Assembly: GCF_013364195.1 (NCBI RefSeq)
Contig: NZ_CP054918.1
Span: 5,879,001-5,943,000 of the forward strand
DNA from: Streptomyces sp. NA04227
Lineage (GTDB): Bacteria > Actinomycetota > Actinomycetes > Streptomycetales > Streptomycetaceae
Length of the DNA stretch: 64,000 nt
Reading direction: 5' to 3'
Numbering within the stretch: position 1 is the first letter of the stretch; each line of letters starts with the position of its first letter. Under the pieces are notes generated by a model. It saw only the letters and a program-made list of their open reading frames with translations. It searched no databases and was not told the DNA's origin. Below are positions 17,147-26,791 of the stretch, one piece after another. Both the position numbers and the translations under genes were made by a program.

Positions 17147-18184
17147 CTAGCGGCTGTTGTGCGGGCTTTGGTGTGGGGTTTCGTGCCGGCTGTCGTACGG
17201 GTCGTCGTACGGGGGCAGATGAGCCCGGCGGTACGCGTACGGCGGCAGCCCGTAGGCCTCGCGGAAGGCGCGGGTGAAGGCGGCCGGGTGGGTGAAGCCC
17301 CAGCGCAGCGCCAACTCGTTGAGGGGGGTGGCGTGTTCGGCGGGATCGGCGAGGGCGCGTGCGCAGCGTTCCAGGCGCTCCGCGCGGATCCAGGCGCGGA
17401 CGGGCAGGCGCTGGTGTTCCTGGAACAGGCGGTAGAGGTAGCGGGTGGAGATGTGCAGGGCCGCCGCGATGTGGTCCGGGGTGAGCGCGGGGTCGTGCAG
17501 GTCGCGCAGGACGAGTTCTCGCGCGCGCAGGTACAGGGTGCGGCGGCGGCTCTCGGCGGTGGGCGCGGTGCCGCTGCCGAGGTGATGTGCGAGGAAGGAC
17601 CGGAAGAGGTCGAGCACGACCGTCTCCAGGCGGTCGGCGTGCACCGCGCGGTAGTGATCGGCGTCCTCGTCCAGGCGGTGCACGAGCTGGGCGAGGAGTG
17701 CGCCGGGCCCCTGATCGGCGGGCAGGGCGGTGGCCAGCAGCCCGTCCGTCGCGTGCTCGGGCAGGGGCACCAGCTCGCGGGGGACGAGGAGTCCGGTCAC
17801 CGAGGCGGTGCCGCCCGGGTCCGGATGCGTACGGAGGGTGCTCGGGCGGGACGTGGTGCCGAGCAGCAGAGTGCCCGGGCCGCACTCGGCGTACCGTCCG
17901 TCGAGCTCCAGGGAGGTCAACCCCCGCCGTGGCACGAGGAGTTGGTGGCAGCGCGGATCGGCGGCCGCGATCAGGGCGGCCGGGCGGTCGGCGGTGAGGG
18001 CGCCGCAGGTGACGCCGAGGCCGGTGATCAGGCCGAGGCGGTAGCAGCGCAGGGTGCCGGTGAACTGTTCGGGACGGTCGGTGCGCAGCTCGGTGGGAAG
18101 GACGCTGTCGCGGGCCAGGCGCCGCCAGTCTCCGAGACGTTGGGCGTCCGGCAGGTGGCCGGAGCGCAGCACGATGCCGGTCAT
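17147..18184 (-). CDS. AraC-family transcriptional regulator (first of four tandem paralogues)
   Basis: 345 residues. The first about 200 residues form an AraC-binding-like sensor (PTELRTDRPEQFTGTLRCYRLG...). The C-terminal double helix-turn-helix contains LTPDHIAAALHISTRYLYRLFQEH and LNELALRWGFTHPAAFTRAFREAYGLPPYAYR. It has a His/Asp/Ser/Pro-rich tail. The start ATG at 18184 lies within an ATGA overlap with the stop of the next upstream regulator, so the two are translationally coupled. The longer upstream frame overlaps that gene and is rejected. The ligand is unknown. Confidence 0.88.
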   Translation of the reverse strand: MTGIVLRSGHLPDAQRLGDWRRLARDSVLPTELRTDRPEQFTGTLRCYRLGLITGLGVTCGALTADRPAALIAAADPRCHQLLVPRRGLTSLELDGRYAECGPGTLLLGTTSRPSTLRTHPDPGGTASVTGLLVPRELVPLPEHATDGLLATALPADQGPGALLAQLVHRLDEDADHYRAVHADRLETVVLDLFRSFLAHHLGSGTAPTAESRRRTLYLRARELVLRDLHDPALTPDHIAAALHISTRYLYRLFQEHQRLPVRAWIRAERLERCARALADPAEHATPLNELALRWGFTHPAAFTRAFREAYGLPPYAYRRAHLPPYDDPYDSRHETPHQSPHNSR

Positions 18185-19269
18185 GTGGGAGCCAACCGGC
18201 GTGGGGCGAGCGGGAGTTGAGCGGTCCCGAGGCCGGTTCCGGGTGCGGCCCCGAGTCCGGCTCCGAGTCCCGTTCCGGGCCCGGGGGAGCGGGGCGGCTC
18301 GCGCAGGGCGTGGGAGAGGGCCATGGCCCGGTACTCGGCGGGCGCGGTGCCGAAGGCCCTGCGGAAGGCGCGGGTGAACGCGGCGGGCTGGCCGAAGCAC
18401 CAGCGGGCGGCGATCTCGCGCACCGTAACGCCCGCCCGCGCCGGGTCGGCGAGCTCCCTGCGGCACCGTTCCAGGCGCTGCTCACGGATCCACCCGGCCA
18501 CGCCGAGCCCCTGTTCCCGGAAGATCTGCTGCAACAGCCGGGAGGAGATGCCGAGGGAGGCCGCCACGGTCGCGGGTGCGAGACCGGGGTCGGCCAGGTT
18601 GCGGCGGACGAAGTCCTGGGCCCGCAGGAACAGGGCGCCGCGCCGGTTCTCGGCGGGCAGCGAGCGCTCGGCGTCGCCGCAGGAGGCGAGCAGGGCGGCA
18701 CTGAGATCGAGCAGTACGGTGCCGAGCCGGGCGGCATCGTCGGGGCGGTGCCCGGGGCCCGGCGCTGCCACGTCGCGCAGGAAGTGGGTGAGCAGCGAGC
18801 CGAAGCCCGCGCCGCCGGTCAGCGGGGTGCTCAGGGTCCGCCGTACGACGCTCTCGGGCACCGGGAGCAGTCCGCGCGGCAGATACGCCTTGACCCCGGC
18901 GTAGTCGCTGTTCGCGCTCAGCGTGTAGGGCAGCGAGGTGGAGATCACCATGACCGTCCCGGGCCCGTGCCGGATTTGGTGTCTGCCCAGGTCCACCGAG
19001 AACTCTCCGCGCAGGGGCGCGTGGATGACCCACATCTCGGGGTCCGAGCGCCGGATCAGTCTCGGTGTACGGCACACCTGGAGACCGCCTGCCGAGGTCG
19101 AGGTGACCTCGATGGATCCGAGCGATACGGCCCGGTCCTGTGCGTCGAAGGAGCCGGGCCGCTCGGTGTGCAGCTCGGCGGGGCAGATGCCGTGCAGGGC
19201 CACCTGCCGCCAGGTGTCGAACCACTCGGCGCAGGAGATGTCGTCGCCTCGGCTCGCTGTCTCGGCCAT
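18181..19269 (-). CDS. AraC-family transcriptional regulator (second of four)
   Basis: 362 residues with the same layout: a sensor part beginning CAEWFDTWRQVALHGICPAELHTERPGSFDAQ, and a C-terminal AraC HTH pair (LAPATVAASLGISSRLLQQIFREQ; VREIAARWCFGQPAAFTRAFRRAFGTAPAEYR). A Gly/Pro-rich tail of about 45 residues follows. ATG 19269 is preceded by AAGGGAGACACC. The position usually held by Gly in the RWGF block is Cys here. Its stop overlaps the next gene. The ligand and targets are unknown. Confidence 0.88.
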   Translation of the reverse strand: MAETASRGDDISCAEWFDTWRQVALHGICPAELHTERPGSFDAQDRAVSLGSIEVTSTSAGGLQVCRTPRLIRRSDPEMWVIHAPLRGEFSVDLGRHQIRHGPGTVMVISTSLPYTLSANSDYAGVKAYLPRGLLPVPESVVRRTLSTPLTGGAGFGSLLTHFLRDVAAPGPGHRPDDAARLGTVLLDLSAALLASCGDAERSLPAENRRGALFLRAQDFVRRNLADPGLAPATVAASLGISSRLLQQIFREQGLGVAGWIREQRLERCRRELADPARAGVTVREIAARWCFGQPAAFTRAFRRAFGTAPAEYRAMALSHALREPPRSPGPGTGLGAGLGAAPGTGLGTAQLPLAPRRLAPT

Positions 19270-19387
19270 GGTGTCTCCCTTCGTGTCCAGGGCCGGCACC
19301 GGTCGCTCAACCGATCGGCGGCCGCCCAACCACCCGCGCGTCAACGTCTCTTGAGCATCCCGGCCGGGACGTGCGCCGGAGCGGGCG

Positions 19388-20377
19388 TCAGGCCGTGATG
19401 CGTATGTAGTGGGCCCGCAGGCGCTCGCGGTACTCGCGCGGCGCCGTCCCGTAGGCCGTGCGGAAGGCGCGGCTGAAGGCGGCGGGGTGGCTGAAGCCCC
19501 AGCGGGCGGCGAAGACCTGGACCGGGAGGTGGTACTGGCCCGGGTCCTCCAGGTCGCGGCGGCAGTGTTCGAGGCGCTGGTGGCGGATCCAGGAGCCGAC
19601 GGCGAGGTCGTGCTCCGCGAAGAGCCGGTAGAGGTGGCGGACCGAGATGTGGTGGGCGGCGGCCACGGTCTCCGGGGAGAGGTCGGGTTCGCCGAGGTTG
19701 CGGCGGACGAAGTCCTGTGTGCGCAGGAAGAGTTGGCGTCGGTGGGCCTCGGGCGACAGCGCTCTCTCGTCCTCGGCGAAGTGGGTGAGCAGGCCCGCGC
19801 ACAGGTCGAGCAGCACCATGCCGAGGCGGACGCCGTCGTTCGGCCCGTACTGTCCGCTGTCCGTCTCCAGGGTGGTCAGGAACCGGTGCAGCAGGTGGCC
19901 GAAGCCCGCCTTCGCGGGCAGCGGGGTGGCGAGCATCCGGTCGACCGTACGCGCGGGCAGCGGCAACTGACCGCGTGGTACCCGGATTTGGACGATACGG
20001 GAGGGGCCCTGGGCCATGGTGTTGCCGCCCTCGTAGGGCAACGAGCTGCTGGCCAGGACGAATTGGCCGGGGGCTGCCACGGCGGTGCGGCCGGACTGGA
20101 CGAGGACGGAGTGGCCCTGAAGGGGCAGGGAGAGTTTGTAGAGCTCGGCGTCGCGGTCGCGGATGAGGCGCTCGGTGCGTGCGGACCACAGGGAGCCGCA
20201 GTGCGCGTACGACACCTGGGTCTCGCCGAGTTGGAGCAGTTTCACCCGTGCGTCGAAGCCGTCGGGGTCCTCCGTACGGATCTCGGTCGGTGTGGGGGAG
20301 GAGCGCGCCAACTCCTGCCAGCAGGCGAAGAGTTCGGGGCCGGTATGTGCCTCGCCCCTGAATTCACGTGCGATCAT
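19388..20377 (-). CDS. AraC-family transcriptional regulator (third of four)
   Basis: 329 residues. The sensor part contains CWQELARSSPTPTEIRTEDPDGFDARVKLLQLGE and a conserved SLPLQGHSVLVQSGRTAVAAPGQFVLASSSLPYEGG block. The HTH pair is LSPETVAAAHHISVRHLYRLFAEH and VQVFAARWGFSHPAAFSRAFRTAYGTAPREYR. ATG 20377 (MIAREFRGEAH) is chosen over an upstream ATG because homology starts here. It lies 118 bases from the previous gene and may be separately expressed. Confidence 0.88.
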   Translation of the reverse strand: MIAREFRGEAHTGPELFACWQELARSSPTPTEIRTEDPDGFDARVKLLQLGETQVSYAHCGSLWSARTERLIRDRDAELYKLSLPLQGHSVLVQSGRTAVAAPGQFVLASSSLPYEGGNTMAQGPSRIVQIRVPRGQLPLPARTVDRMLATPLPAKAGFGHLLHRFLTTLETDSGQYGPNDGVRLGMVLLDLCAGLLTHFAEDERALSPEAHRRQLFLRTQDFVRRNLGEPDLSPETVAAAHHISVRHLYRLFAEHDLAVGSWIRHQRLEHCRRDLEDPGQYHLPVQVFAARWGFSHPAAFSRAFRTAYGTAPREYRERLRAHYIRITA

Positions 20378-20651
20378 GCTGCCCCCGTAAAGCCGCGAAC
20401 ACCCGCAGGATAGGCGCAACCGGCCCCGGTGCAGGGCGGATTGGCACGGTCACGGGCGGGTGGCGTGGGGATAGGGGTGGCACGCGGGGCACCCGGGTGC
20501 CAGGGGTGCGCCGTGCGCGCGCGGGCTGTCGCGCACCGGCGTGCGCGGTCCGGGGACGCGGGAACCGGGGCACGGGCGCCCGTGCACGGGAGGGCCGCCG
20601 AGGTGGCGGCCCGGCGGCTGGTCCCCGTACACCGCCCCCGTACCCGACCGG

Positions 20652-21635
20652 TCAGGCCACCGCCCGTGCCACCTGTCGCATGCGGTAGTCGCGCGGCGAG
20701 ACGCCGTAGGCCTCACGGAAGGCGCGGCTGAAGGCGGCCGGGTGGCTGAAGCCCCAGCGCAGCGCCAACTCGTTGATGGGGGTGGCCAGTTGGACCGGGT
20801 CGCCGAGGGCGCGGGCGCACTCCTCCAGGCGCTGGGTGCGGATCCAGGAGCGGACGGTCAGGCCGTTCTCCTGGAACAGGCGGTAGAGGTAGCGCGAGGA
20901 GATGTGGTGGGCGGCGGCCACGGTGTCCGCGGAGAGTTCGGGGTCGTGCAGGTTGTGCCGGATGAAGTCCTTGACGCGTAGGAAGAGGGTGCGGCTCTGG
21001 CTCTCCGGCGGGAGCTTGCTGTCCTCTTCGAGGTGGTGCGCGACGAAGGCGGTGAACATGTCGGTCACCACGGTGCCGAGCCGGGCCCGGTCGGAGTCGC
21101 CGAGGCTCGCGGCGTCGGTGACCATGTTCCGCAGGATCTTGGCGAACAGGGCGCCCATGCCCTCGCTCGTGGACAGCGGGGTGGCGAGCAGGCGTTCCAC
21201 CTTGTCCGGCGGGATCGGCACCATCTTGCGCGGCAGGTAGAACTTGGTGAAGGCCAGCCGTCCGTCGACGAGCCGTCCGTGCGACTCGAAGGGCAGCGAG
21301 GTGCTCGCGACCATGAGGGAGCCGGGTCCGTAGACCGCCGTACGTCCCGCCTGTTCCAGGATGCCCTGCCCCTGGTAGGGCATGGCCAGCTCGTACATCT
21401 CCGGGTCGTCGGCCGTGATCAGTCGGGGCGTACGGACGGCCTTGAGCGGGGGAGCGCTGGCGGACAGGAGCATCACCGGGCCGAGCATCGCACCGTCGAA
21501 GAGGCTGTCGCAGTCCAGCGGGGCGTCCGAGGTCAGCTTCGCGGGCATGATGCTGGCGCGCGCCATGTCCATCCAGGCGTCGAAGCGTTCGGCGCGGGTC
21601 AGCTCTTCCCCGTTGAACTCGAGATCGTCGATCAC
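20652..21635 (-). CDS. AraC-family transcriptional regulator (fourth of four)
   Basis: 327 residues, with clear similarity to its three neighbours: AERFDAWMDMARASIMPAKLTSDAPLD, LAMPYQGQGILEQAGRTAVYGPGSLMVASTSLPFES, then HTHs LSADTVAAAHHISSRYLYRLFQEN and INELALRWGFSHPAAFSRAFREAYGVSPRDYR. GTG 21635 has AAAAGGGAGC eight bases upstream, much better than any site for the longer frame. A 274-base gap separates it from the third gene. No metabolic gene is coupled to the cluster, so targets may lie elsewhere. Confidence 0.88.
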   Translation of the reverse strand: MIDDLEFNGEELTRAERFDAWMDMARASIMPAKLTSDAPLDCDSLFDGAMLGPVMLLSASAPPLKAVRTPRLITADDPEMYELAMPYQGQGILEQAGRTAVYGPGSLMVASTSLPFESHGRLVDGRLAFTKFYLPRKMVPIPPDKVERLLATPLSTSEGMGALFAKILRNMVTDAASLGDSDRARLGTVVTDMFTAFVAHHLEEDSKLPPESQSRTLFLRVKDFIRHNLHDPELSADTVAAAHHISSRYLYRLFQENGLTVRSWIRTQRLEECARALGDPVQLATPINELALRWGFSHPAAFSRAFREAYGVSPRDYRMRQVARAVA

Positions 21636-22751
21636 GGTGTGCTCCCTTTTCGTGCCGACGGGCGGGGCCCGCTTCCCTGCTGTGCCGGGCCGCCCGGTCC
21701 GGCGCCCCGCTGTCCCCCGAATCCGGCCGAGCACCCCTGTCGCGGGCGCACACCGTGCTGCTTCCCCCCTGCGGTCCGCGTCGTCCCCCCGGTCCGCGTG
21801 TGCGCCGGTGCGGACCGCGGCGTACGGCGCATGCCCTTGAGGTGACGAGGCGTCAGCGACGGGCATGGGGCCGCCCGGCGCCTGCCGCACCGGCTGTGGT
21901 GCGGCTGCTGACTACTTGATCCGACGGTCAATCCACTGTCCTGGAAAAGATGGGGCGGGCGATCGGTGGAGGTGTGGGGGGTGGGGGGCCCGGGAAACGG
22001 CAGTGGTCCCCGGGGCGCGGTGCCTTTCCGCAGGCGTCGGCACTCTTCTGCGAGCACCGGTCGGCGGTGGTGTGCGCGGCACGCGCGGAACTCCATCCGA
22101 ATCAATACGGCCCCCCTTGCCCCCCTGTGACGTGCGGGCATCCTCGCCGGTGTGCGGGGCATCGTTCAACACCCACGGGGCGAGCGTTCGCGGAATATGC
22201 GGCGACCTTCCGGTCAGTGCCCCGTGCGCGCTCCGAAATCCGGCCTGTGACCTGCATCGGACCCCTCACGTCAAGGATGTGTGCGCTTGAGGGGACAACT
22301 GCCGTACCCGCCCCGCAAGTTCCGCTTACGTGTCACGCGTCGGCGGACGATTCGGTTCCCCTTCGCCCCGCGGCGAGTGCGCGCAGTGTCAAGGATTCTG
22401 TGCGCTGTACGCCAACGACAAGAGGCCCCGGGTGGCGCAGTATTCATGGCAGAGGTTGCCGCGGGGGACGAACTCGCGGGCGGAGAATCCGGACCGCCCA
22501 ACGGGGGAGAACGGGGGAGCGGGTCGTCCCCTGCGAGCAGCCTGCCGGTTGCACGGGGGGACCTGTGCGCGCCGGTCCATGACTGCGGGGGCGTCGTGGG
22601 CGGGCGCGCACAGGTGGCGCCGGAGATCTTCACCACAGCCGCAGAAACGGGGCGATGCCCTCCGTACGGCTGTTCTTCGTCGGGAATTCGCAGGTGAGGA
22701 CCGGATCGGACAACGATTCGGTCACTTTTTGTGCATTCTTGGTCACGCCGA

Positions 22752-22771
22752 TTGCACAGAGTGCTGTGCAA
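22752..22771. promoter_or_regulatory. Perfect 8-4-8 palindrome upstream of the LCP gene
   Basis: TTGCACAG and CTGTGCAA are perfect inverted arms around AGTG, a shape typical of dimeric repressor operators. It lies about 100 bases before the LCP start in an AT-richer stretch. The binding protein is unknown. Confidence 0.5.
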
Positions 22772-22782
22772 CCCTTCTTCCC

Positions 22783-22807
22783 GTCCTGCCGTCTAGAGCG
22801 GCAGGAC
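22783..22807. promoter_or_regulatory. Second palindrome in LCP leader
   Basis: The arms GTCCTGCCG and CGGCAGGAC flank TCTAGAG. It could be an operator or an RNA hairpin in the leader. It lies 65 bases before the LCP start codon. Confidence 0.45.
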
Positions 22808-22872
22808 CAACGCCGTTGTCATCAGGCCCTGGACACAGGGGGTGGCCGACCGCAGGAGGACCGAGGGAGCGC

Positions 22873-23994
22873 ATGACCGAGCCCAGTACACCGGCCACAG
22901 GTGCGCCCGGCGCGCGCCGCGTGAAGGGCCGCCGACGCAAGCCGCACACCACCCGCCGCAAGGTCCTGCTCTCCACGGCCTGGACCACCGCCGCCCTGGC
23001 GGTGCTCGGCGGCGCGGGCGCCGGTTACCTGTACTTCCAGCTCAACGGCAACCTCACCGGCGTCGACATCGACAACCAGCTCCGTGACGACGACCGGCCG
23101 CCCAACGTCGACAACGGCTCTCTCGACATCCTGGTGATGGGCTCCGACTCCCGCTCCGGCGCCAATGCCAAGTACGGCCAGGACCAGGGCGGTGCCCGCT
23201 CGGACACCGCGATGATCGTGCACGTCTACGAGGGCCACAAGAAGGCCAGCGTCGTCTCCATACCGCGCGACACCCTCATCACTCGCCCCGACTGCCCCGG
23301 CCGGGACGGCGGCACGGCGGCGGGCGGACAGCGGCAGATGTTCAACACCGCCTACGAGGTGGGCGGTCCCGCCTGCGCCGTCAAGACGGTCGAGTCGCTG
23401 TCCGGGATCCGGATGGACCACTACCTGGAAGTCGACTTCACGGGCTTCAAGAAGCTCATCGACACCCTCGGTGGCGTGGACATCACCACCAAGGAGCGGA
23501 TCGACGACCCCAAGAGCCATCTGCACCTGGCCCCCGGCCCGCACACGCTCGACGGTGAGCAGTCGCTCGGCCTCGTCCGTACCCGGCACGCCGTCGGCGA
23601 CGGCAGCGACCTCGGCCGCATCCAGCTCCAGCAGGCCTTCGTCAAGGCACTGATCGACCAGGTCAAGGACGTCGGCCTGTTCAGCAGCTGGAAGAAGTCG
23701 TACGACCTCGCCGACACCGCGACCAGCGCGATCACCACCGACTCCAAGCTGGACTCGGTCAAGGACCTCGCCGCCTTCGCCAGCGGGCTGCGCGGCATCG
23801 GCGGGGGCGACATGAAGATGGTGACGCTGCCGGTCCAGTACGACCCGGCGGACCCCAACCGCGTACTGCCCCAGGAGAAGGCCGACGCCCAGGTCTGGGC
23901 CGCGCTCCGGGCCGACCGCCCCATCCCCGCCTCGGCCACCGAGGACTCCGCCGGGGACAAGGGCTCGGTGGGCGCGGTCGTCGACGGGGGCTGA
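22873..23994 (+). CDS. LytR-CpsA-Psr (LCP) family cell-wall glycopolymer ligase
   Basis: 373 residues. A basic cytoplasmic N-terminus, one membrane helix (about 31-55, [25 protein letters not shown]) and an extracytoplasmic LCP domain are seen. Signature blocks: [32 protein letters not shown], a lipid-pocket region, and [22 protein letters not shown] with the conserved Arg residues. The family transfers lipid-linked polymers such as teichoic acids or galactans to peptidoglycan. ATG 22873 follows GGAGGACCGAGGGAGC. The WecA/TagO-like transferase at 30161 would supply a lipid-linked precursor, so the two may act in the same envelope pathway. Confidence 0.92.
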   Translation: MTEPSTPATGAPGARRVKGRRRKPHTTRRKVLLSTAWTTAALAVLGGAGAGYLYFQLNGNLTGVDIDNQLRDDDRPPNVDNGSLDILVMGSDSRSGANAKYGQDQGGARSDTAMIVHVYEGHKKASVVSIPRDTLITRPDCPGRDGGTAAGGQRQMFNTAYEVGGPACAVKTVESLSGIRMDHYLEVDFTGFKKLIDTLGGVDITTKERIDDPKSHLHLAPGPHTLDGEQSLGLVRTRHAVGDGSDLGRIQLQQAFVKALIDQVKDVGLFSSWKKSYDLADTATSAITTDSKLDSVKDLAAFASGLRGIGGGDMKMVTLPVQYDPADPNRVLPQEKADAQVWAALRADRPIPASATEDSAGDKGSVGAVVDGG

Positions 23995-24320
23995 CGGGCC
24001 GACGGGCTCACGCATTTCCGGCCGCCCGCTTCTCTTCCGCAGCCCCGTGTTCCGTAGGCACGGCGCACGCGCCCGCCCCACGCACCGTCCGGGCGGGCGC
24101 ACGCACCCCCGCCGCGCGCGGTCCGGGCCGTCGTGCGCTCCCGCGCTGCCGTCGTGCGCTCCCGCGCCACCGGTCACGTACGGGTGTGCGGAATAGATCC
24201 GCTCCCACCCCGGTTTTGGGAGATGCGGTCAGTCCTGGCAGACTGATACGTCGGCCCCGGTTCACGTCCCGCAATCCGCGCAGACGACCCGGAGCCCTCC
24301 CGAGAACACAGGAGATTCCC
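23995..24320 (+). promoter_or_regulatory. LCP terminator hairpin and rpmE promoter region
   Basis: Arms GCGCCCGCCC (24069-24078) and GGGCGGGCGC (24091-24100) form a 10-bp stem likely ending the LCP transcript, though without a T-run. GGAAT at 24190-24194 is followed after exactly 18 bases by GTT at 24213-24215, matching the SigR promoter consensus. From memory, S. coelicolor rpmE belongs to the SigR disulfide-stress regulon, which supports the reading. The rest of the region shows no coding potential. Confidence 0.6.
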
Positions 24321-24539
24321 TTGAAGCGCGAAATTCACCCCGAGTACGTCGAGACCCAGGTCAGCTGCACCTGCGGCGCGTCGTTCACCACCCGCAGCAC
24401 GCTCTCCGGCGGCACCATCCGTGCCGAGGTCTGCTCCGAGTGCCACCCGTTCTACACGGGCAAGCAGAAGATCCTCGACACCGGTGGCCGTGTGGCCCGC
24501 TTCGAGGCCCGCTTCGGCAAGAAGGCTGCCGCCAAGTAG
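24321..24539 (+). CDS. rpmE: 50S ribosomal protein L31 (zinc-binding form)
   Basis: 72 residues starting at TTG 24321 ([16 protein letters not shown]), with ACAGGAG eight bases upstream. The four zinc cysteines are present: CTC at about 16-18 and CSEC at about 38-41. This is the zinc-containing, C+ type of L31, as opposed to the zinc-free paralogue that replaces it under zinc starvation. L31 bridges the ribosomal subunits. Zinc release on thiol oxidation fits the SigR-like promoter upstream. An intrinsic terminator follows the gene. Confidence 0.96.
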   Translation: MKREIHPEYVETQVSCTCGASFTTRSTLSGGTIRAEVCSECHPFYTGKQKILDTGGRVARFEARFGKKAAAK

Positions 24540-24550
24540 CGAGGCGTCCG

Positions 24551-24597
24551 CGCCGGTCCACGGCCGCCCCTTCGAGGGCGCCGGGACCGGCGTTTTT
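24551..24597 (+). terminator. Intrinsic terminator after rpmE
   Basis: CGCCGGTCC early in the region pairs with GGACCGGCG near 24584-24592, and a run of five T follows at once. This is the clearest Rho-independent terminator in the window. It separates rpmE from prfA. Confidence 0.85.
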
Positions 24598-24763
24598 GCT
24601 CGGCTTGTGCGCACGGCACGCACGCGCCGCGTCGCTGCCGGTGACCCGGGCTCTTGGCCCGCACACCGGCGCGCGCGGCCCGTACGGCGCGTGCCGCACC
24701 CTTCTTCCGCACCTCTCCGCGCTCCCCGGGAGCGCCGGAGACCCCCCAACCCAGGAGCCCCAG

Positions 24764-25837
24764 ATGTTCGAGGCGGTCGAGGACCTCGTCGGCGAGCACG
24801 CCTCATTGGAGAAGCAGCTCGCGGACCCCGGCGTGCACGCAGACCAGGCGGGCGCGCGCAAGCTCAACAAGCGGTACGCCGAGCTCACCCCGATCGTCGC
24901 CACGTACCGCTCCTGGAAGCAGCACGGCGAGGACCTCGTCACCGCGCGCGAACTGGCCGCCGACGACCCGGACTTCGCCGCCGAGGTCAAGGACCTGGAG
25001 CAGCAGCGCGAGGAACTCACCGAGAAGCTGCGGCTGCTGCTCGTGCCGCGCGACCCGAGCGACGACAAGGACGTCATCCTGGAGATCAAGGCGGGCGCGG
25101 GCGGCGACGAGTCCGCCCTGTTCGCCGGTGATCTGCTGCGGATGTACCTGCGCTACGCCGAGCGCGTCGGCTGGAAGACCGAGATCATCGACTCCACCGA
25201 GTCCGAACTCGGCGGCTACAAGGACGTCCAGGTCGCCGTGAAGACCAAGGGCAACGTCACCCCCGAGCCCGGCCAGGGCGTCTGGGCCCGCCTGAAGTAC
25301 GAGGGCGGCGTGCACCGGGTGCAGCGGGTGCCCGCGACCGAGTCGCAGGGCCGTATCCACACCTCGGCGGCCGGAGTCCTGGTGACCCCGGAGGCCGAGG
25401 AGATCGACGTCGAGATCAACCCCAACGACCTGCGGATCGACGTCTACCGGTCCTCCGGGCCGGGCGGCCAGTCGGTCAACACCACCGACTCCGCGGTACG
25501 CATCACGCACCTGCCCACCGGGGTCGTCGCCTCCTGCCAGAACGAGAAGAGCCAGCTCCAGAACAAGGAGCAGGCGCTGCGCATCCTGCGCTCCAGGCTG
25601 CTCGCCGCGGCACAGGAGGAGGCCGAGTCCAAGGCCGCCGACGCCCGCCGCAGCCAGGTGCGTACGGTCGACCGCTCCGAGAAGATCCGTACGTACAACT
25701 ACCCGGAGAACCGCATCTCCGACCACCGCGTCGGCTTCAAGTCCTACAACCTGGACCAGGTGCTCGACGGTGAGCTCGACGCCGTGATCCAGGCCTGTGT
25801 GGACGCCGACTCGGCCGCCAAGCTCGCCGCCGCCTGA
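24764..25837 (+). CDS. prfA: Peptide chain release factor 1
   Basis: 357 residues, normal for RF1. It recognises UAA and UAG stop codons and triggers peptide release. The codon-recognition tripeptide PAT is in [17 protein letters not shown], and the catalytic GGQ is in [20 protein letters not shown]. The N-terminal coiled-coil domain and the C-terminal [15 protein letters not shown] block are present. ATG 24764 has CCAGGAGCC upstream. The next gene, prmC, encodes the methyltransferase that modifies the GGQ glutamine, a conserved pairing. Confidence 0.97.
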   Translation: MFEAVEDLVGEHASLEKQLADPGVHADQAGARKLNKRYAELTPIVATYRSWKQHGEDLVTARELAADDPDFAAEVKDLEQQREELTEKLRLLLVPRDPSDDKDVILEIKAGAGGDESALFAGDLLRMYLRYAERVGWKTEIIDSTESELGGYKDVQVAVKTKGNVTPEPGQGVWARLKYEGGVHRVQRVPATESQGRIHTSAAGVLVTPEAEEIDVEINPNDLRIDVYRSSGPGGQSVNTTDSAVRITHLPTGVVASCQNEKSQLQNKEQALRILRSRLLAAAQEEAESKAADARRSQVRTVDRSEKIRTYNYPENRISDHRVGFKSYNLDQVLDGELDAVIQACVDADSAAKLAAA

Positions 25838-25903
25838 GGCGGACCGGGCACGGCGGAGTCACCGCCGTGCCCACCGGAATACCAGCTCAGCCCCGGAGGA
25901 CCA

Positions 25904-26791
25904 GTGCCGCAACAATTTGGGGAGCGCCCCCCAAGCAGCAGCCCCCGCAGTGTGCTGCTCGCGGAGGTGGCCCAGGCCACCCAGCGGCTGGCCGACGCCG
26001 GTGTGCCCTCGCCGCGCAACGACGCGGAGGAACTCGCCGCGTTCGTGCACGGCGTGAAGCGGGGCGCGCTGCACATGGTCCCGGACACCGACTTCGACGC
26101 CCGCTACTGGGAGACCGTCGCGCGCCGCGAGGCCCGCGAACCGCTCCAGCACATCACCGGACTCGCCTACTTCCGCTACCTGGAACTCCAGGTCGGGCCG
26201 GGGGTGTTCGTACCGCGCCCGGAGACCGAGTCCGTCGTCGGCTGGGCCATAGACGCGGTCCGCGCCATGGACGTCGTCGAACCGCTCATCGTGGACCTGT
26301 GCGCCGGCTCCGGGGCGATCGCCCTGGCCATGGCCCAGGAGGTGCCGCGCTCGCGCGTGCACGCCGTCGAGCTGTCCGAGGACGCGCTGGTGTGGACCCG
26401 CAAGAACGCCGAGGGCTCCCGCGTCACCGTGCACCAGGGCGACGCGCTCAGCGCCCTGCCCGAACTCGACGGCCAGGTCGACCTGGTGGTCTCCAACCCG
26501 CCGTACATCCCGCTCACCGAGTGGGAGTACGTGGCGCCCGAGGCCCGCGACCACGACCCCCAGCTCGCCCTGTTCTCCGGTGAGGACGGGCTCGACACCA
26601 TCCGCGGCATCGAGCGCACCGCGCACCGGCTGCTGCGCCCCGGCGGCGTGGTCGTCGTCGAGCACGCCGACACCCAGGGCGGGCAGGTGCCCTGGATCTT
26701 CAACGAGGAGTCGGGCTGGGCCGACGCGGCCGACCACCCCGACCTGAACAAGCGTCCCCGCTTCGCCACCGCCCGCAAGGCGCTGCCCTGA
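25904..26791 (+). CDS. prmC: Release factor glutamine methyltransferase PrmC (HemK)
   Basis: 295 residues. It methylates the glutamine of the GGQ motif in RF1/RF2 using S-adenosylmethionine. The N-terminal helical domain is followed by a Rossmann methyltransferase with VDLCAGSGAIALAMA (SAM binding) and the catalytic VVSNPPYIPLTEW. The start is GTG 25904 (MPQQFGERPPSS) with CGGAGGACC upstream. It lies 66 bases after prfA and is probably co-transcribed. Confidence 0.95.
   Translation: MPQQFGERPPSSSPRSVLLAEVAQATQRLADAGVPSPRNDAEELAAFVHGVKRGALHMVPDTDFDARYWETVARREAREPLQHITGLAYFRYLELQVGPGVFVPRPETESVVGWAIDAVRAMDVVEPLIVDLCAGSGAIALAMAQEVPRSRVHAVELSEDALVWTRKNAEGSRVTVHQGDALSALPELDGQVDLVVSNPPYIPLTEWEYVAPEARDHDPQLALFSGEDGLDTIRGIERTAHRLLRPGGVVVVEHADTQGGQVPWIFNEESGWADAADHPDLNKRPRFATARKALP

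Larger units (their letters stand above)
21636..22872. other. 1.2-kb intergenic region between the AraC cluster and LCP gene
   Basis: No gene is convincing here. A frame starting ATG 22446 (MAEVAAGDELAGGES...) has no good ribosome site and no recognisable domain. The region near 22690-22770 is AT-richer and should hold the LCP promoter, with two palindromes at 22752-22771 and 22783-22807. Bases 21900-21960 (CGACGGTCAATCCACTGTCCTGGAAAAG) may hold the promoter of the fourth AraC gene. Confidence 0.5.

Noticed and set aside
14745..18737. 1330-codon minus-strand frame across rho and the first AraC genes
   Set aside because: It runs antisense to rho and out of frame through two AraC genes; its Pro/Arg/Ala-rich translation is typical of a wrong frame.
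22446..22697. Small gene in the region upstream of the LCP gene
   Set aside because: The frame has a weak start context, no domain and no conserved pattern I recognise.
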